Positions 27,519 to 36,117 of a DNA stretch of 64,000 nucleotides are shown here, one piece after another. The position numbers and the translations under genes are program-made. The notes beneath the pieces were generated by a model. The model did not search any database and was not told where the DNA came from. It saw only the letters and a list, made by a program, of their open reading frames with translations. The DNA comes from Desulfosporosinus meridiei DSM 13257 (lineage in GTDB: Bacteria > Bacillota > Desulfitobacteriia > Desulfitobacteriales > Desulfitobacteriaceae). The stretch covers positions 3,926,501 to 3,990,500 of the forward strand of contig NC_018515.1 in NCBI RefSeq assembly GCF_000231385.2. The letters are read 5' to 3'. The first letter of the stretch is position 1; each line of letters opens with the position of its first letter.

Positions 27519-27652
27519 AAAGCCCCTCCGAAATAAAACCTCAGATTTTATTATACATCTAATCACCAAAGAAATGGGAATATTCTTTCACATTCTATGA
27601 GTATTTTTTGCCCATCCGAGGTTTTCTCTCTGAGAATAAACTCTTTTAAATG

Positions 27653-27668
27653 TGGCATAAATCTTGCT
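27653..27668 (+). promoter_or_regulatory. Sigma-54 promoter of the tandem CBS operon
   Basis: TGGCAT, AAATC, TTGCT with the exact GG-N10-GC spacing (GG 27654-27655, GC 27666-27667). The start codon of the first CBS gene is 46 bases beyond. The motif and its left flank (AATG) match the promoter at 24179-24194 on the other side of the kinase/regulator pair. Confidence 0.87.
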
Positions 27669-27713
27669 ACTACTAAATGGTATTATGAACGCTTAGAAAA
27701 GAGGCTCTACTCT

Positions 27714-28184
27714 ATGAAAACTACCCTTAGTCAAATAATGATTCCTTTGGATCATTATCCTATGGTTTCTGAAGAAGAGTCCCTCGAAAACACTCTAAAT
27801 ATATTGTCTGAAGAATTTAAGCTCAGAGATCATCGCTGGCATAATTATGAAGCAATTTTAACAACTAACTCTCATGGAGAGGTGACAGGGATGCTTACTC
27901 TGCGTTCTGCTTTGATTATTACAAGGAAAATTAACTTCCCGAACCTCTTTCATCGGTTGTTGGATCTGTCAAAAAGTCAAACCACTAACTTGAGTACCCT
28001 TAAAGTAAAGCAGTTTATCAATCCCTCAAAGAACAGATTGATAGACATATCTGCCGAGGTGGATGAAGCTATTTCTTTTGTTTTAAAACACAATTTGAAT
28101 TCCCTTCTGGTCTCAAACAACCAAATGATTGTAGGGGTAATTCGAACTATAGATTTGTTCTGGTATATTGAAGATGTTTTATAA
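27714..28184 (+). CDS. Two-CBS-domain protein 1
   Basis: 156 residues made of two CBS-like motifs (about 1-70 and 95-155), with LSQIMIPLDHYPMVSEEES at the start and a second unit around VKQFINPSKNRLIDISAEVDEAI. CBS pairs bind adenine nucleotides or SAM and act as sensors. I start at ATG 27714, downstream of the sigma-54 promoter; a longer frame from 27597 would span the promoter and is rejected. AGAGG lies 11 bases upstream. The next gene is a paralogue. No enzyme domain is attached, so a regulatory role is inferred. Confidence 0.8.
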   Translation: MKTTLSQIMIPLDHYPMVSEEESLENTLNILSEEFKLRDHRWHNYEAILTTNSHGEVTGMLTLRSALIITRKINFPNLFHRLLDLSKSQTTNLSTLKVKQFINPSKNRLIDISAEVDEAISFVLKHNLNSLLVSNNQMIVGVIRTIDLFWYIEDVL

Positions 28185-28203
28185 AAGACGGAGGTGATGT
28201 CAT

Positions 28204-28809
28204 ATGACTCTACCCTACCAGTTAAATGATTTAATGATTCCTATCAATGATCTGCTAACAATAAACGAGTATGACTCAGTCCGTAAGGCATTAAAACTAA
28301 TGAGAGAATCTTTTCATCAAGAATCAGCCTGGCAAGGGCCCCACGTATTAGTTGCAATAGATAATCACCAAAAGCCTGTAGGGCTTTTGACTTTGAAAAC
28401 TTTACTAAGGTCAACGACGGTAAAAAAATCCCTTCAGGACCCAGACTTTAAATCCGCATATGTTAGCTGGTATTATATTAAAAAATGCCATGAAAAGGGG
28501 ATTTCCGTAAGGGAAGTAATGCGGCCAATTAGTGTATTTTCTTTTAATTATCATAACTTTGACATTAATACTGCTGCTGAAATATTCATCCGCAACGGCA
28601 TAAACTATATTCCTGTTCTTGATAATGACGTGCTGGTTGGCATAGTTGACAAATCCAAGATCTTCTATAAACTACACTCATTAAGCAACTCCTTGCCAAA
28701 GTGTAATACTAGCTTTTCACTAACAAGAAATTTCAAAAACTTTAAATGTAGTATGTCTATTCTTTTTTCCAGCATCCTTCAGTATGATTCGAAAAAGGCT
28801 TCTAGATAA
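28204..28809 (+). CDS. Two-CBS-domain protein 2
   Basis: 201 residues. Its first half parallels its neighbour: LNDLMIPINDLLTINEYDSV and VGLLTLKTLL correspond to LSQIMIPLDHYPMVSEEES and TGMLTLRSAL. A second CBS unit (about 98-160) has VREVMRPISVFSF and GINYIPVLDNDVLVGIVDKSK. A basic C-terminal tail of about 35 residues follows. It starts after GGAGGTGATG, 19 bases after its paralogue. Probably a nucleotide-sensing partner of protein 1, perhaps as a heterodimer. Confidence 0.8.
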   Translation: MTLPYQLNDLMIPINDLLTINEYDSVRKALKLMRESFHQESAWQGPHVLVAIDNHQKPVGLLTLKTLLRSTTVKKSLQDPDFKSAYVSWYYIKKCHEKGISVREVMRPISVFSFNYHNFDINTAAEIFIRNGINYIPVLDNDVLVGIVDKSKIFYKLHSLSNSLPKCNTSFSLTRNFKNFKCSMSILFSSILQYDSKKASR

Positions 28810-28850
28810 AGGCCTTATAATTTGATAATTTTACATTTGGCACACGACGA

Positions 28851-28884
28851 AAAACCGTTCGCATTATTAATGCAGAACGGTTTT
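28851..28884. terminator. Bidirectional terminator between the CBS operon and dapF
   Basis: AAAACCGTTC/GAACGGTTTT stem with an inner GCAT/ATGC extension. The arm ends supply T-tracts in both directions, and it lies between two convergent genes. Confidence 0.85.
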
Positions 28885-28909
28885 GCAATTGAGTCAAGTC
28901 TTTTAGTCA

Positions 28910-29755
28910 TTAAAGGCCTAACCATTCACCTTTAAAAACATAATTTCCCGGCCCCGTCATATAGACACGATTATCAAGGCCCCACTCAATCAATAGATCT
29001 CCGCCAGGCAAATGAACCGTAACGATACGCTCAGTCTTATTATTAAGGATGGCGGCCACAACAGAGGCGCAAGCCCCAGTGCCGCAGGCTAGTGTTGGTC
29101 CGGCACCACGTTCCCATACCTTCATCGTTATTTCTTGAGGCGAGTTGATTTGAATAAATTCAACATTGGTTTTACGCGGAAAGAGTGAATGCTTTTCAAT
29201 GGCAGGGCCAACTCTGTCAAAATCCAAGGCTGAAAAATCCTCCACAAAAATTACACAATGAGGGTTTCCCATGGAAACAGCTGTAAATAAGTATTTTTGA
29301 CCTAATACTTCAATTGACTGCCCAACTACAGGCTCTCCTTCTCCCAAAACCGGAATAAGATCAGCCCGCAAAATTGGTTCCCCCATATCTACCTGAACTC
29401 CCTGAACCTGGCCCTCTTTAATAAAAAGCTTAAGCTTTAGGACACCAGCACCAGTTTCAACGAGCATCGGGTCTGAGATTATTAACCCTTGATCATAGAT
29501 ATATCGTGCAAAACAACGTATTCCATTACCACACATCTCCGGTTCCGAACCGTCAGAATTAAAGATCCGCATTCTGGCGTCCGCGACCTTCGAAGGTAGT
29601 ACCACTATTAAGCCGTCCCCTCCTATCCCAAATTGACGGTGACAAAGTTTCCTGGCCAATTCAGGATAATCTTCTGTCCCATCTTCATCTGAAACAGAGA
29701 AGCGATCAAGGAAAATAAAATCATTTCCCAGACCCTGCATTTTAATAAACTCCAT
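28910..29755 (-). CDS. dapF: Diaminopimelate epimerase
   Basis: 281 residues. It converts LL- to meso-diaminopimelate for lysine and peptidoglycan. Both catalytic cysteines are present: EMCGNGIRCFARY (about 73) and LACGTGACAS (about 223). N-terminal MEFIKMQGLGNDFIFLD is typical. It stands alone, with convergent CBS genes downstream. No lysine riboswitch was recognised upstream. Confidence 0.96.
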   Translation of the reverse strand: MEFIKMQGLGNDFIFLDRFSVSDEDGTEDYPELARKLCHRQFGIGGDGLIVVLPSKVADARMRIFNSDGSEPEMCGNGIRCFARYIYDQGLIISDPMLVETGAGVLKLKLFIKEGQVQGVQVDMGEPILRADLIPVLGEGEPVVGQSIEVLGQKYLFTAVSMGNPHCVIFVEDFSALDFDRVGPAIEKHSLFPRKTNVEFIQINSPQEITMKVWERGAGPTLACGTGACASVVAAILNNKTERIVTVHLPGGDLLIEWGLDNRVYMTGPGNYVFKGEWLGL

Positions 29756-29871
29756 TTCGTCCCCTCCCTAATTGGTGTTCATTCATTATACGAAACATAT
29801 TAAATATCAGTCATCTTCCCCTGAATATGTTGTTTAATTCCCATCTGGAAATTGAAGAATAACCTTAGGAC

Positions 29872-30050
29872 GTAGGAGCCGTTATCTCATCCTCACCGCA
29901 AAAGTTGTTCTGTGTAGTTTGCGGTTCGTCGAAAGCAACCTGCGCCGTTATGCTTTCCTTTGGTGCAGACGGCTTGGGCGAAACCCTCACCCGGGTTTCG
30001 TCACTGGATGCTTTCGTTCTTATAGAAGATGGGAGTCTTACGGCTGGTAG
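29872..30050. repeat. Structured intergenic element with imperfect terminal inverted repeats and nested hairpins
   Basis: Outer ends GTAGGAGCCGT (29872-29882) and ACGGCTGGTAG (30040-30050) are imperfect inverted repeats. Inside: hairpin ACCGCAAA/TTTGCGGT (29895/29918, perfect); a closing pair CGAAAGCA (29930-29937) with TGCTTTCG (30009-30016); and within that, hairpins GCCGT/ACGGC (29944/29969) and CGAAACCC/GGGTTTCG (29979/29993, perfect). This is a multi-branched fold, either a small miniature mobile element or an unknown structured RNA. I see no reading frame of note. It lies in a 496-base gap between dapF and the ATPase gene. Confidence 0.6.
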
Positions 30051-30110
30051 TCATCGGATAAACTTATATATTACGTAATTCTCCCTAAAAGAATACTACG
30101 CCAACTGAAG

Positions 30111-30139
30111 TGGGTCAACCGCGTAAACCGGTTGACCCA
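30111..30139. other. Strong 11-base-pair hairpin
   Basis: TGGGTCAACCG and CGGTTGACCCA pair perfectly around CGTAAAC. No T-run follows in either direction, so it may be a protein-binding palindrome or a stability element, not a standard terminator. Confidence 0.5.
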
Positions 30140-30201
30140 AAATATAATTATCATATCATCTACATCAAAGGAATCTCATTTTATTACAAAGAAGTATCCT
30201 T

Positions 30202-30236
30202 ACTCCTTGGTTGAGGAAAAACCTCTTGGGGGGAGT
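30202..30236 (-). terminator. Possible terminator of the ATPase gene
   Basis: Arms ACTCC/GGAGT and GAGG/CCTC with an internal loop, 16 bases beyond the ATPase stop. No strong T-tract follows on the minus strand, so the assignment is weak. Confidence 0.35.
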
Positions 30237-30251
30237 ATTCCTTTAGCTTTA

Positions 30252-32990
30252 TTATCCTTTCGCAATGACCGTTTTTCCCTGCCAACTATTTTTTAACAAT
30301 CTGGCAAAACCGATCAAAACAGAAGGTCCGCCGGCTACACACAGAATAAGAATCCATTGCCAACTGACTAAAGGTGTGGTTTTAAAGATCACCTGTAAAG
30401 GAGCGACATAAATTACGCTAAGCTGCATGATCGTGGAAATACAGACAGCTCCAACAAGATAGAGATTGGTAAAGACACCCACTTCAAAGATTCCTCGTTC
30501 TTCAGATCGACAATCAAAGACATGGAACAATTGAGAAAATACCAAAGTCGTAAAGGCCATTGTGCGGGCACCTAACATATTAACGCCCATAAAAAGAGCA
30601 ACTACGAAGACAAAAAGCGTTCCTAAACCAATAAATGTCCCTCTTACTGCAATTTTCGAAGCCAAGCCTCGGGCAAAAATACTTTCACCGGGTTTTCTCG
30701 GCGGTCGATTCATGATGCCTGGTTCAGAGCCGTCGACACCTAAAGCCATAGCAGGCAGACCGTCAGTGACAAGATTTACCCACAAAATCTGAATCGGAAG
30801 CAAGGGTAGGGGTAATCCTACTAGTGTAGCCAAGAACATGGTCAGGACTTCTCCTAAGTTACAAGAAAGTAAGTAACGAATAAACTTTCGGATGTTATCA
30901 TAAATACCACGACCCTCTTCCACAGCAGCAACAATGGTTGCGAAGTTATCATCTCCTAAGACCATAGAGGAAGCTTCCTTGGTGACATCTGTCCCCGTCT
31001 TCCCCATAGCTACCCCAATATCCGCTTCCTTAACTGCCGGAGCATCATTGACTCCATCTCCCGTCATGGCAACGACTTGACCTCGTTTTTTATAAGCACG
31101 GACAATTCTAAGTTTATCCTTCGGGGTCACTCTAGCAAACACTGAGATGTCCATTATGCGTTCACTCAATTCTTGATCAGATGTTCTCTCAAGTTCTGCC
31201 CCCGAAACTACGCCTCCATTTTCACCCCGCAAGATTCCTAATTCATGTGCAACAGCTTCAGCAGTTAAACGATGATCCCCTGTAATCATGACTGGCTTTA
31301 TCCCTGCCTGTCGACAGACTCTGATGGCTTTAACGGCACTGACACGGGGCGGATCAATCATTCCCAGTAATCCAACAAATGTCAACCCTTGTTCTACACC
31401 TTCATCAAGTGGTTCAGCGTCCGCCAACGGTTTTTCAGCAACGGCAAGAACGCGAAGGGCATGCCTGGCCATCTCATCATTGGCTCTCATGATGCTTCTC
31501 TTCCGTTCATTGGAGAGTTCTACGATCCCTTGACGAGTTAGTTCTTGCTGACAAAGTCGCAATACCATATCCGGTGCTCCTTTGACATAGGCTTTGCGTC
31601 CTTGTTTAGTCTCGTAGACTACACTCATACGCTTTCGATCCGAGTCAAAGGGCAGCTCGCCAATTCTCTTTTGTTTTCGCTCCAGAACTTCACGCCAAAT
31701 TCCCGCTTTGGCAGCAGCCACCAAAATGGCACCTTCTGTGGGATCACCCTCAATCCCCCAGGGAGCATCCTTACCCTTAGAACGAAAGAGTCCGGCAACT
31801 TGCACACCTTTCTTGGTGAGGGTAGCATTATTGCATAGTGCTGCAATTTTTAAAGCAGTGTTAAGGGGATCCCGTTCTTTTTCCGGATCAGCTCCCTGGA
31901 ACTCCCCTTTAGGGTCATACCCTTCCCCAGAAACAGAGATCCGTCGTCCATCGGAATAGATCTGGCGCACTGTCATTTCGTTCTGAGTTAAAGTCCCTGT
32001 TTTATCCGAACAAATTACTGTTGCACACCCCAAGGTTTCAACTGCAGGAAGTTTGCGAATAATTGCCTGTCGTTTAACCATGCGCTGTACTCCCACAGCT
32101 AAGGCCACTGTGACAATAGCCGGCAAACCTTCCGGTATAGCTGCCACTGCTAGAGAGACTCCCGTAAAGAACATCTTATAGAAATCCTCACCTCTTAAAA
32201 TCCCCGTTACCACTACAGCTACACAGACTAGAAAACTGATCAGCACCAACCATTTTCCAAGTTCCGCCAAACGTTTTTGCAAAGGGGTTTCTTCGTCTTC
32301 CACACTTTGGATCATTCCAGCAATAACACCCATTTCGGTGTCCATTCCGGTAGCAACAACAACCCCCGCTCCGCGGCCATTAACAAGGGCCGTCCCCATA
32401 TAGCCCATATTTTGACGGTCAGCCATAGGGGTGAATTCATCATGAAGGGGGGAAATACTTTTTGTCACTGGATGTGATTCACCAGTCAGGGCAGACTCCT
32501 CCACTTGCATATTGACAGCTTGAATCCAGCGCACATCTGCAGGAATGCGATCCCCCGTATCAACAAGCACAATATCTCCTGGTACAACATCCGTTGCAGG
32601 AATTCTTTGTTCCATGCCTTCCCGTAGTACCCTGGCCTCGGGAGCAGTAAGTGAGCGGAGTGATTCCATTGACCGTTCGGCGCGAAACTCTTGTACGAAC
32701 CCCAAAATGGCATTAATTATGAGAATTGCCAAGATCGTAATTGCATCCGCGATCTCGCCCAAAAGTCCGGAGACTACTGTGGCCGCAAGTAAAACCAACA
32801 CCATAAAGTCTTTAAACTGCCCAAGGAATAAAAACACAGGATGAGTCCCTTTTTTTACAGCCAGAACGTTTTTCCCGACCTCTTGTAACCGACGCCGAAC
32901 CTCTTTCAAATTTAACCCTTTAGCTGGATGTACATCCAACGCCTTAGCCACGTCCAGCCAAGGCAATACATGCCATGCCTGTTGCCGCAT
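30252..32990 (-). CDS. Calcium-transporting P-type ATPase (type IIA, SERCA-like)
   Basis: 912 residues. Phosphorylation motif [11 protein letters not shown] lies about residue 325. Ion-site residues are like [13 protein letters not shown] in TM4, NLGEVL in TM5 and [13 protein letters not shown] in TM6; the TM8 Glu of SERCA appears replaced (FSQLFHVF). [11 protein letters not shown] marks the hinge. I start at ATG 32990, behind GGAGGAAAAGGGC; the longer frame adds ten residues. It exports Ca2+, or possibly Mn2+. It is monocistronic, divergent from rqcH. No manganese (yybP-ykoY) riboswitch was seen upstream. Confidence 0.92.
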   Translation of the reverse strand: MRQQAWHVLPWLDVAKALDVHPAKGLNLKEVRRRLQEVGKNVLAVKKGTHPVFLFLGQFKDFMVLVLLAATVVSGLLGEIADAITILAILIINAILGFVQEFRAERSMESLRSLTAPEARVLREGMEQRIPATDVVPGDIVLVDTGDRIPADVRWIQAVNMQVEESALTGESHPVTKSISPLHDEFTPMADRQNMGYMGTALVNGRGAGVVVATGMDTEMGVIAGMIQSVEDEETPLQKRLAELGKWLVLISFLVCVAVVVTGILRGEDFYKMFFTGVSLAVAAIPEGLPAIVTVALAVGVQRMVKRQAIIRKLPAVETLGCATVICSDKTGTLTQNEMTVRQIYSDGRRISVSGEGYDPKGEFQGADPEKERDPLNTALKIAALCNNATLTKKGVQVAGLFRSKGKDAPWGIEGDPTEGAILVAAAKAGIWREVLERKQKRIGELPFDSDRKRMSVVYETKQGRKAYVKGAPDMVLRLCQQELTRQGIVELSNERKRSIMRANDEMARHALRVLAVAEKPLADAEPLDEGVEQGLTFVGLLGMIDPPRVSAVKAIRVCRQAGIKPVMITGDHRLTAEAVAHELGILRGENGGVVSGAELERTSDQELSERIMDISVFARVTPKDKLRIVRAYKKRGQVVAMTGDGVNDAPAVKEADIGVAMGKTGTDVTKEASSMVLGDDNFATIVAAVEEGRGIYDNIRKFIRYLLSCNLGEVLTMFLATLVGLPLPLLPIQILWVNLVTDGLPAMALGVDGSEPGIMNRPPRKPGESIFARGLASKIAVRGTFIGLGTLFVFVVALFMGVNMLGARTMAFTTLVFSQLFHVFDCRSEERGIFEVGVFTNLYLVGAVCISTIMQLSVIYVAPLQVIFKTTPLVSWQWILILCVAGGPSVLIGFARLLKNSWQGKTVIAKG

Positions 32991-33180
32991 GCCCTTTTCC
33001 TCCTTTTGCTTTATAAACACCGATTAGAAGGAATTTTAGCCTCAAATTATCGGTTAAGTAACAACTGAGAGGCTTTGTCCCTTTTATAGTACATGCTTAT
33101 TCCTAAAGGTATAGAAAAATGCCTCGTCCCAACAAGTGTGTTATACTAAAAAGTGATTTGACCTGAAAGGATGTATTCAT

Positions 33181-35016
33181 ATGGCGTTAGACGGCGTGAC
33201 CCTCGCCTATTTAGTTAAAGAGCTTGCTCCTTCACTTGTCGGAGCACGTATTGATAAAATATTTCAACCCGAAAAAGATGAAATACATATCCAATTAAGA
33301 CAGCAAGGATCTAGGCGGCTCCTGCTTAATACAAGTGCCACCTCTCCGCGCTTTCACTTCACCCAAGAAATTAAAAAGAATCCCTCTTCTCCCCCTATGT
33401 TTTGTATGATTTTGCGTAAGCATTTAGAGGGTGGCAAACTCATAAGGTTGCATCAAAATGAGCTAGAGCGTGTTATCACCTTTGAATTTCAGAACTATAA
33501 TGATCGAGGAGATTTAGTCTCTTTGCATCTTTACTTAGAAATCATGGGCAAGCATAGTAATCTCATTCTCGTTGATCCTCAGACCAATACCATTCTTGAT
33601 GGACTGAAACGTTATTCTCATGCCCTTAGCCAATATCGTGAGGTGTTGCCGGGACGGGCTTATTTGGCCCCTCCCTCTCAGGGAAAACAGCCCCCTCTGG
33701 AGGACGAGGAGTTTTGGCGAGCTACTCTTTATAAAGAAGAATTAGAGCATCCGATTACAAGTATCCTCCTAGCCCGTTTTGCCGGGATCAGCCCGGAATT
33801 AGCACGAGAAATCGTTATCCAAGCCGGATTAAATGCTGAAATCCGCCTCCATCAGTGTGGAGAGATTGACCTTTCTCGACTTTTTCAAGCATACCGCAGA
33901 CTCTCCAATCCGGAGGGTATCTCCAATATTCAACCTTGCCTATACTATAAACTCACACCTCGCCCACAACTCTTTGCCTTCAGCTTTCTCCCATTCCAAC
34001 AGTACCAAGATTTAAAAGTTGAATATGTTCCATCTTTAAATGATGCTATTCAAATTTTCTATCAGTCAAAATCCAATAACAACACCCTTGAATCCAAGCG
34101 TGGCTCTTTAAAGAAGATTGTCCAAGAACAATACTCTCATATGAGCAAAAAACTGAAAATATATAGCGAAGCAGAAGAAAGTGCTCAAAAAGGCCTGGCC
34201 TATCAAAGATGGGGCGAGCTTCTTACGGCAAACCTCTATCGAATTCCACCTGGATCCTCAGAAGCTTTCGTAGAAGATTACTATGATCCTTCAGGCTCTA
34301 CCGTTACCATTCCTCTTAACCCTCATATAAGTGCCATTGACAATGCTCAACGCTATTACAAGCTCTATAATAAAGCCAAAGCAACTTTGCTTAAAACAAA
34401 GGAACTCAAAGAAGCCTCCCTGGAAGAAATCAGTTACCTAGAGTCCTTACAATATACCTTAAATCAAGCTGCGACTATAACGGAACTAAATGAAATTCAT
34501 CTCGAACTTGTAGGGCAAGGATATGTAGCCGGAAAAAATATCAAAGAGAATCTCCCATTTAAAAAAGGCCGTTCCAAATCGTCCTCCAAATCTAAGTCTA
34601 AAACTCCTAAAGAGATCCCCCAGCCCCGAGTTTATCGTTCCAGTCAAGGGAGAATTATTCTTGTCGGGAAAAATAATGCTCAAAATGATTGGCTTTCCCT
34701 ACGTAAAGGAAAGCCAACAGATCTTTGGCTCCACACTAAAGTAATTCCAGGTTCCCACGTCCTCGTTCCTCTGGAAGACGGCGAAGAATTCCCTGATGAC
34801 AAAACCCTCGAAGAAGCAGCTGCCCTGGCAATTTACTTTAGCCAGGCACGGGGTTCTTCTCAAGTTGCTGTGGATTACACCCATGTTAAACAACTAAAAA
34901 AGCCAAACTCAGCAAAGCCCGGAATGGTCATCTACGATCAGAACTGGACCTTATACCTCACGCCTAAACAGGAGATACTGGAGCAATTGATAGCCAGCGA
35001 AGAGGTTACGGACTGA
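33181..35016 (+). CDS. rqcH: Ribosome quality control protein RqcH (NFACT/Fibronectin-binding A family)
   Basis: 611 residues. N-terminal NFACT-N domain (MALDGVTLAYLVKELAPSLVGARIDKI), a middle coiled-coil region (about 305-440), a Lys/Ser-rich linker (about 460-480) and the NFACT-R domain with GKNNAQNDWLSLRKGKPTDLW (split here as GKNNAQNDWLS and WLHTKVIPGSHV). RqcH binds stalled 50S-nascent chain complexes and adds alanine tails. B. subtilis homologue is YloA. A start ATG follows GAAAGGATGTATTC. A probable -10 TATACT lies at 33142. Older annotations call it fibronectin-binding protein. Confidence 0.93.
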   Translation: MALDGVTLAYLVKELAPSLVGARIDKIFQPEKDEIHIQLRQQGSRRLLLNTSATSPRFHFTQEIKKNPSSPPMFCMILRKHLEGGKLIRLHQNELERVITFEFQNYNDRGDLVSLHLYLEIMGKHSNLILVDPQTNTILDGLKRYSHALSQYREVLPGRAYLAPPSQGKQPPLEDEEFWRATLYKEELEHPITSILLARFAGISPELAREIVIQAGLNAEIRLHQCGEIDLSRLFQAYRRLSNPEGISNIQPCLYYKLTPRPQLFAFSFLPFQQYQDLKVEYVPSLNDAIQIFYQSKSNNNTLESKRGSLKKIVQEQYSHMSKKLKIYSEAEESAQKGLAYQRWGELLTANLYRIPPGSSEAFVEDYYDPSGSTVTIPLNPHISAIDNAQRYYKLYNKAKATLLKTKELKEASLEEISYLESLQYTLNQAATITELNEIHLELVGQGYVAGKNIKENLPFKKGRSKSSSKSKSKTPKEIPQPRVYRSSQGRIILVGKNNAQNDWLSLRKGKPTDLWLHTKVIPGSHVLVPLEDGEEFPDDKTLEEAAALAIYFSQARGSSQVAVDYTHVKQLKKPNSAKPGMVIYDQNWTLYLTPKQEILEQLIASEEVTD

Positions 35017-35090
35017 ACGAAACCCCAATCTTAATCACAGGACTTAATCACTATTACAGACAAAGAGCCATTAACTATTAATAGTAGTAA

Positions 35091-35152
35091 AAGCTTAATA
35101 ACCAGGGAGCAGCAAATCGGGGGAAGATTTCTGCTCCCTGGTTATTAAGCTT
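35091..35152. terminator. Very long perfect hairpin between rqcH and the DUF1287 gene
   Basis: Arms of 22 bases (first 35091-35112, ending GGGAGCAG; second 35131-35152, starting CTGCTCCC) are perfectly complementary, and an inner AAATC/GATTT pair extends the stem. It separates two convergent genes. T-tracts are absent, but a bidirectional terminator is the likely role. Confidence 0.7.
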
Positions 35153-35174
35153 CTATAATCCTTGTCGTTGGTTC

Positions 35175-35858
35175 CTAAAACTTCGGAAATCGAAAGTGCC
35201 CCGTCATTTTGGACGGCCAGCTCTCTAATTGATCTGACTCCTTTGGTATGGGTCCGGAATTGTGGAGAATATACGGCACGCCATCAGGTCTGCGTTTGTC
35301 CGAGACAATCGCAATATGCTCATGAGGCACATCATACGTCACAATGTCCCCTGGCTGCCATTGTGTTAAATTTTCTATATCTCCAGGTTTAATCTCTTGA
35401 GTTAAGTCCAGAGCATTTCTCCGAAAAAAGACGATTAGATTCGGCACTCTTCGAAAATCTATATTAGGATCAGGCTTGCCTTCAATACGGTAATATTTAC
35501 CTAGGTTAGCAAGAATATCTTGGTCAACTAATCCCTTTAAGTCGTAGCCTGCATCTCGAAATGCTCGCCACACGACATCAGTGCAGACCCCCTCATTTTC
35601 AGGAGGATACCCCTTCTGATAATATGCGCTACGATATTGGGGTTTCCTCTCGACCTCGGCTTTTGCGCCCTCTACAATGTCTTTCAGATCATCTAAACCA
35701 TCCCCATCTTTATCCGTTGGACAAACGATGGCAGGAACCTTTAGTGATGGCAAAAAGGGTATAAAGCTTTTAGACTGAGGTCTTCCCATAACAAAAGTTC
35801 CGATAACTGCACATGCTATTAATAAAATTGATGAGCCCCAGACAAACCATTTGCGCAA
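35175..35858 (-). CDS. DUF1287-family exported protein
   Basis: 227 residues. N-terminal membrane anchor or signal (about 3-22), then a domain with CPTDKDGDGLDDLKDIVEGAK, reminiscent of a calcium-binding DxDxDG loop, followed by YPPENEGVCTDVVWRAF and HEHIAIVSDKR, the Cys and His expected for the DUF1287 (NlpC/P60-like cysteine peptidase) group. I prefer TTG 35858, with GGAGG seven bases upstream, over the TTG at 35900. Likely acts on the cell wall outside the membrane; that is inference. Confidence 0.83.
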   Translation of the reverse strand: MRKWFVWGSSILLIACAVIGTFVMGRPQSKSFIPFLPSLKVPAIVCPTDKDGDGLDDLKDIVEGAKAEVERKPQYRSAYYQKGYPPENEGVCTDVVWRAFRDAGYDLKGLVDQDILANLGKYYRIEGKPDPNIDFRRVPNLIVFFRRNALDLTQEIKPGDIENLTQWQPGDIVTYDVPHEHIAIVSDKRRPDGVPYILHNSGPIPKESDQLESWPSKMTGHFRFPKF

Positions 35859-36117
35859 AATTTCACCTCCAATGTCTATCCCTTCAAAAATTTGTATCAA
35901 GAGTATATTACTACCTTACCAAATTTATCAAAGCTTTTTAAGACCTTGGAAAAATTATTTAGATACTATTTGTAAATTTTGATAATGTTTTTATTCTTGG
36001 AGCCTATAGACAAAAGTCTTTAGAGAATTGGGCTAACTCGTTTTTGATACATTAAAGGATGGTAACTCCTTAAAAGAGCCGCCACCCCTATGTATTATAG
36101 CCACTTTATGAAGTTTC

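Noticed and set aside
27597-27713. N-terminal extension of the first CBS protein
   Set aside because: It spans the sigma-54 promoter, so it would lie upstream of the transcription start.
29756-30060. Lysine riboswitch, c-di-GMP riboswitch or group II intron domain V in the dapF upstream region
   Set aside because: GAGCCGT recalls domain V and dapF suggests lysine control, but none of the required core motifs could be laid out.
31288-32844. Several plus-strand reading frames opposite the ATPase gene
   Set aside because: They are antisense shadows of a well-conserved gene, with no binding sites or recognisable products.
33021-33180. Manganese (yybP-ykoY) riboswitch upstream of the P-type ATPase gene
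   Set aside because: Some P-type ATPase genes have one, but the conserved loops were not found in this leader.
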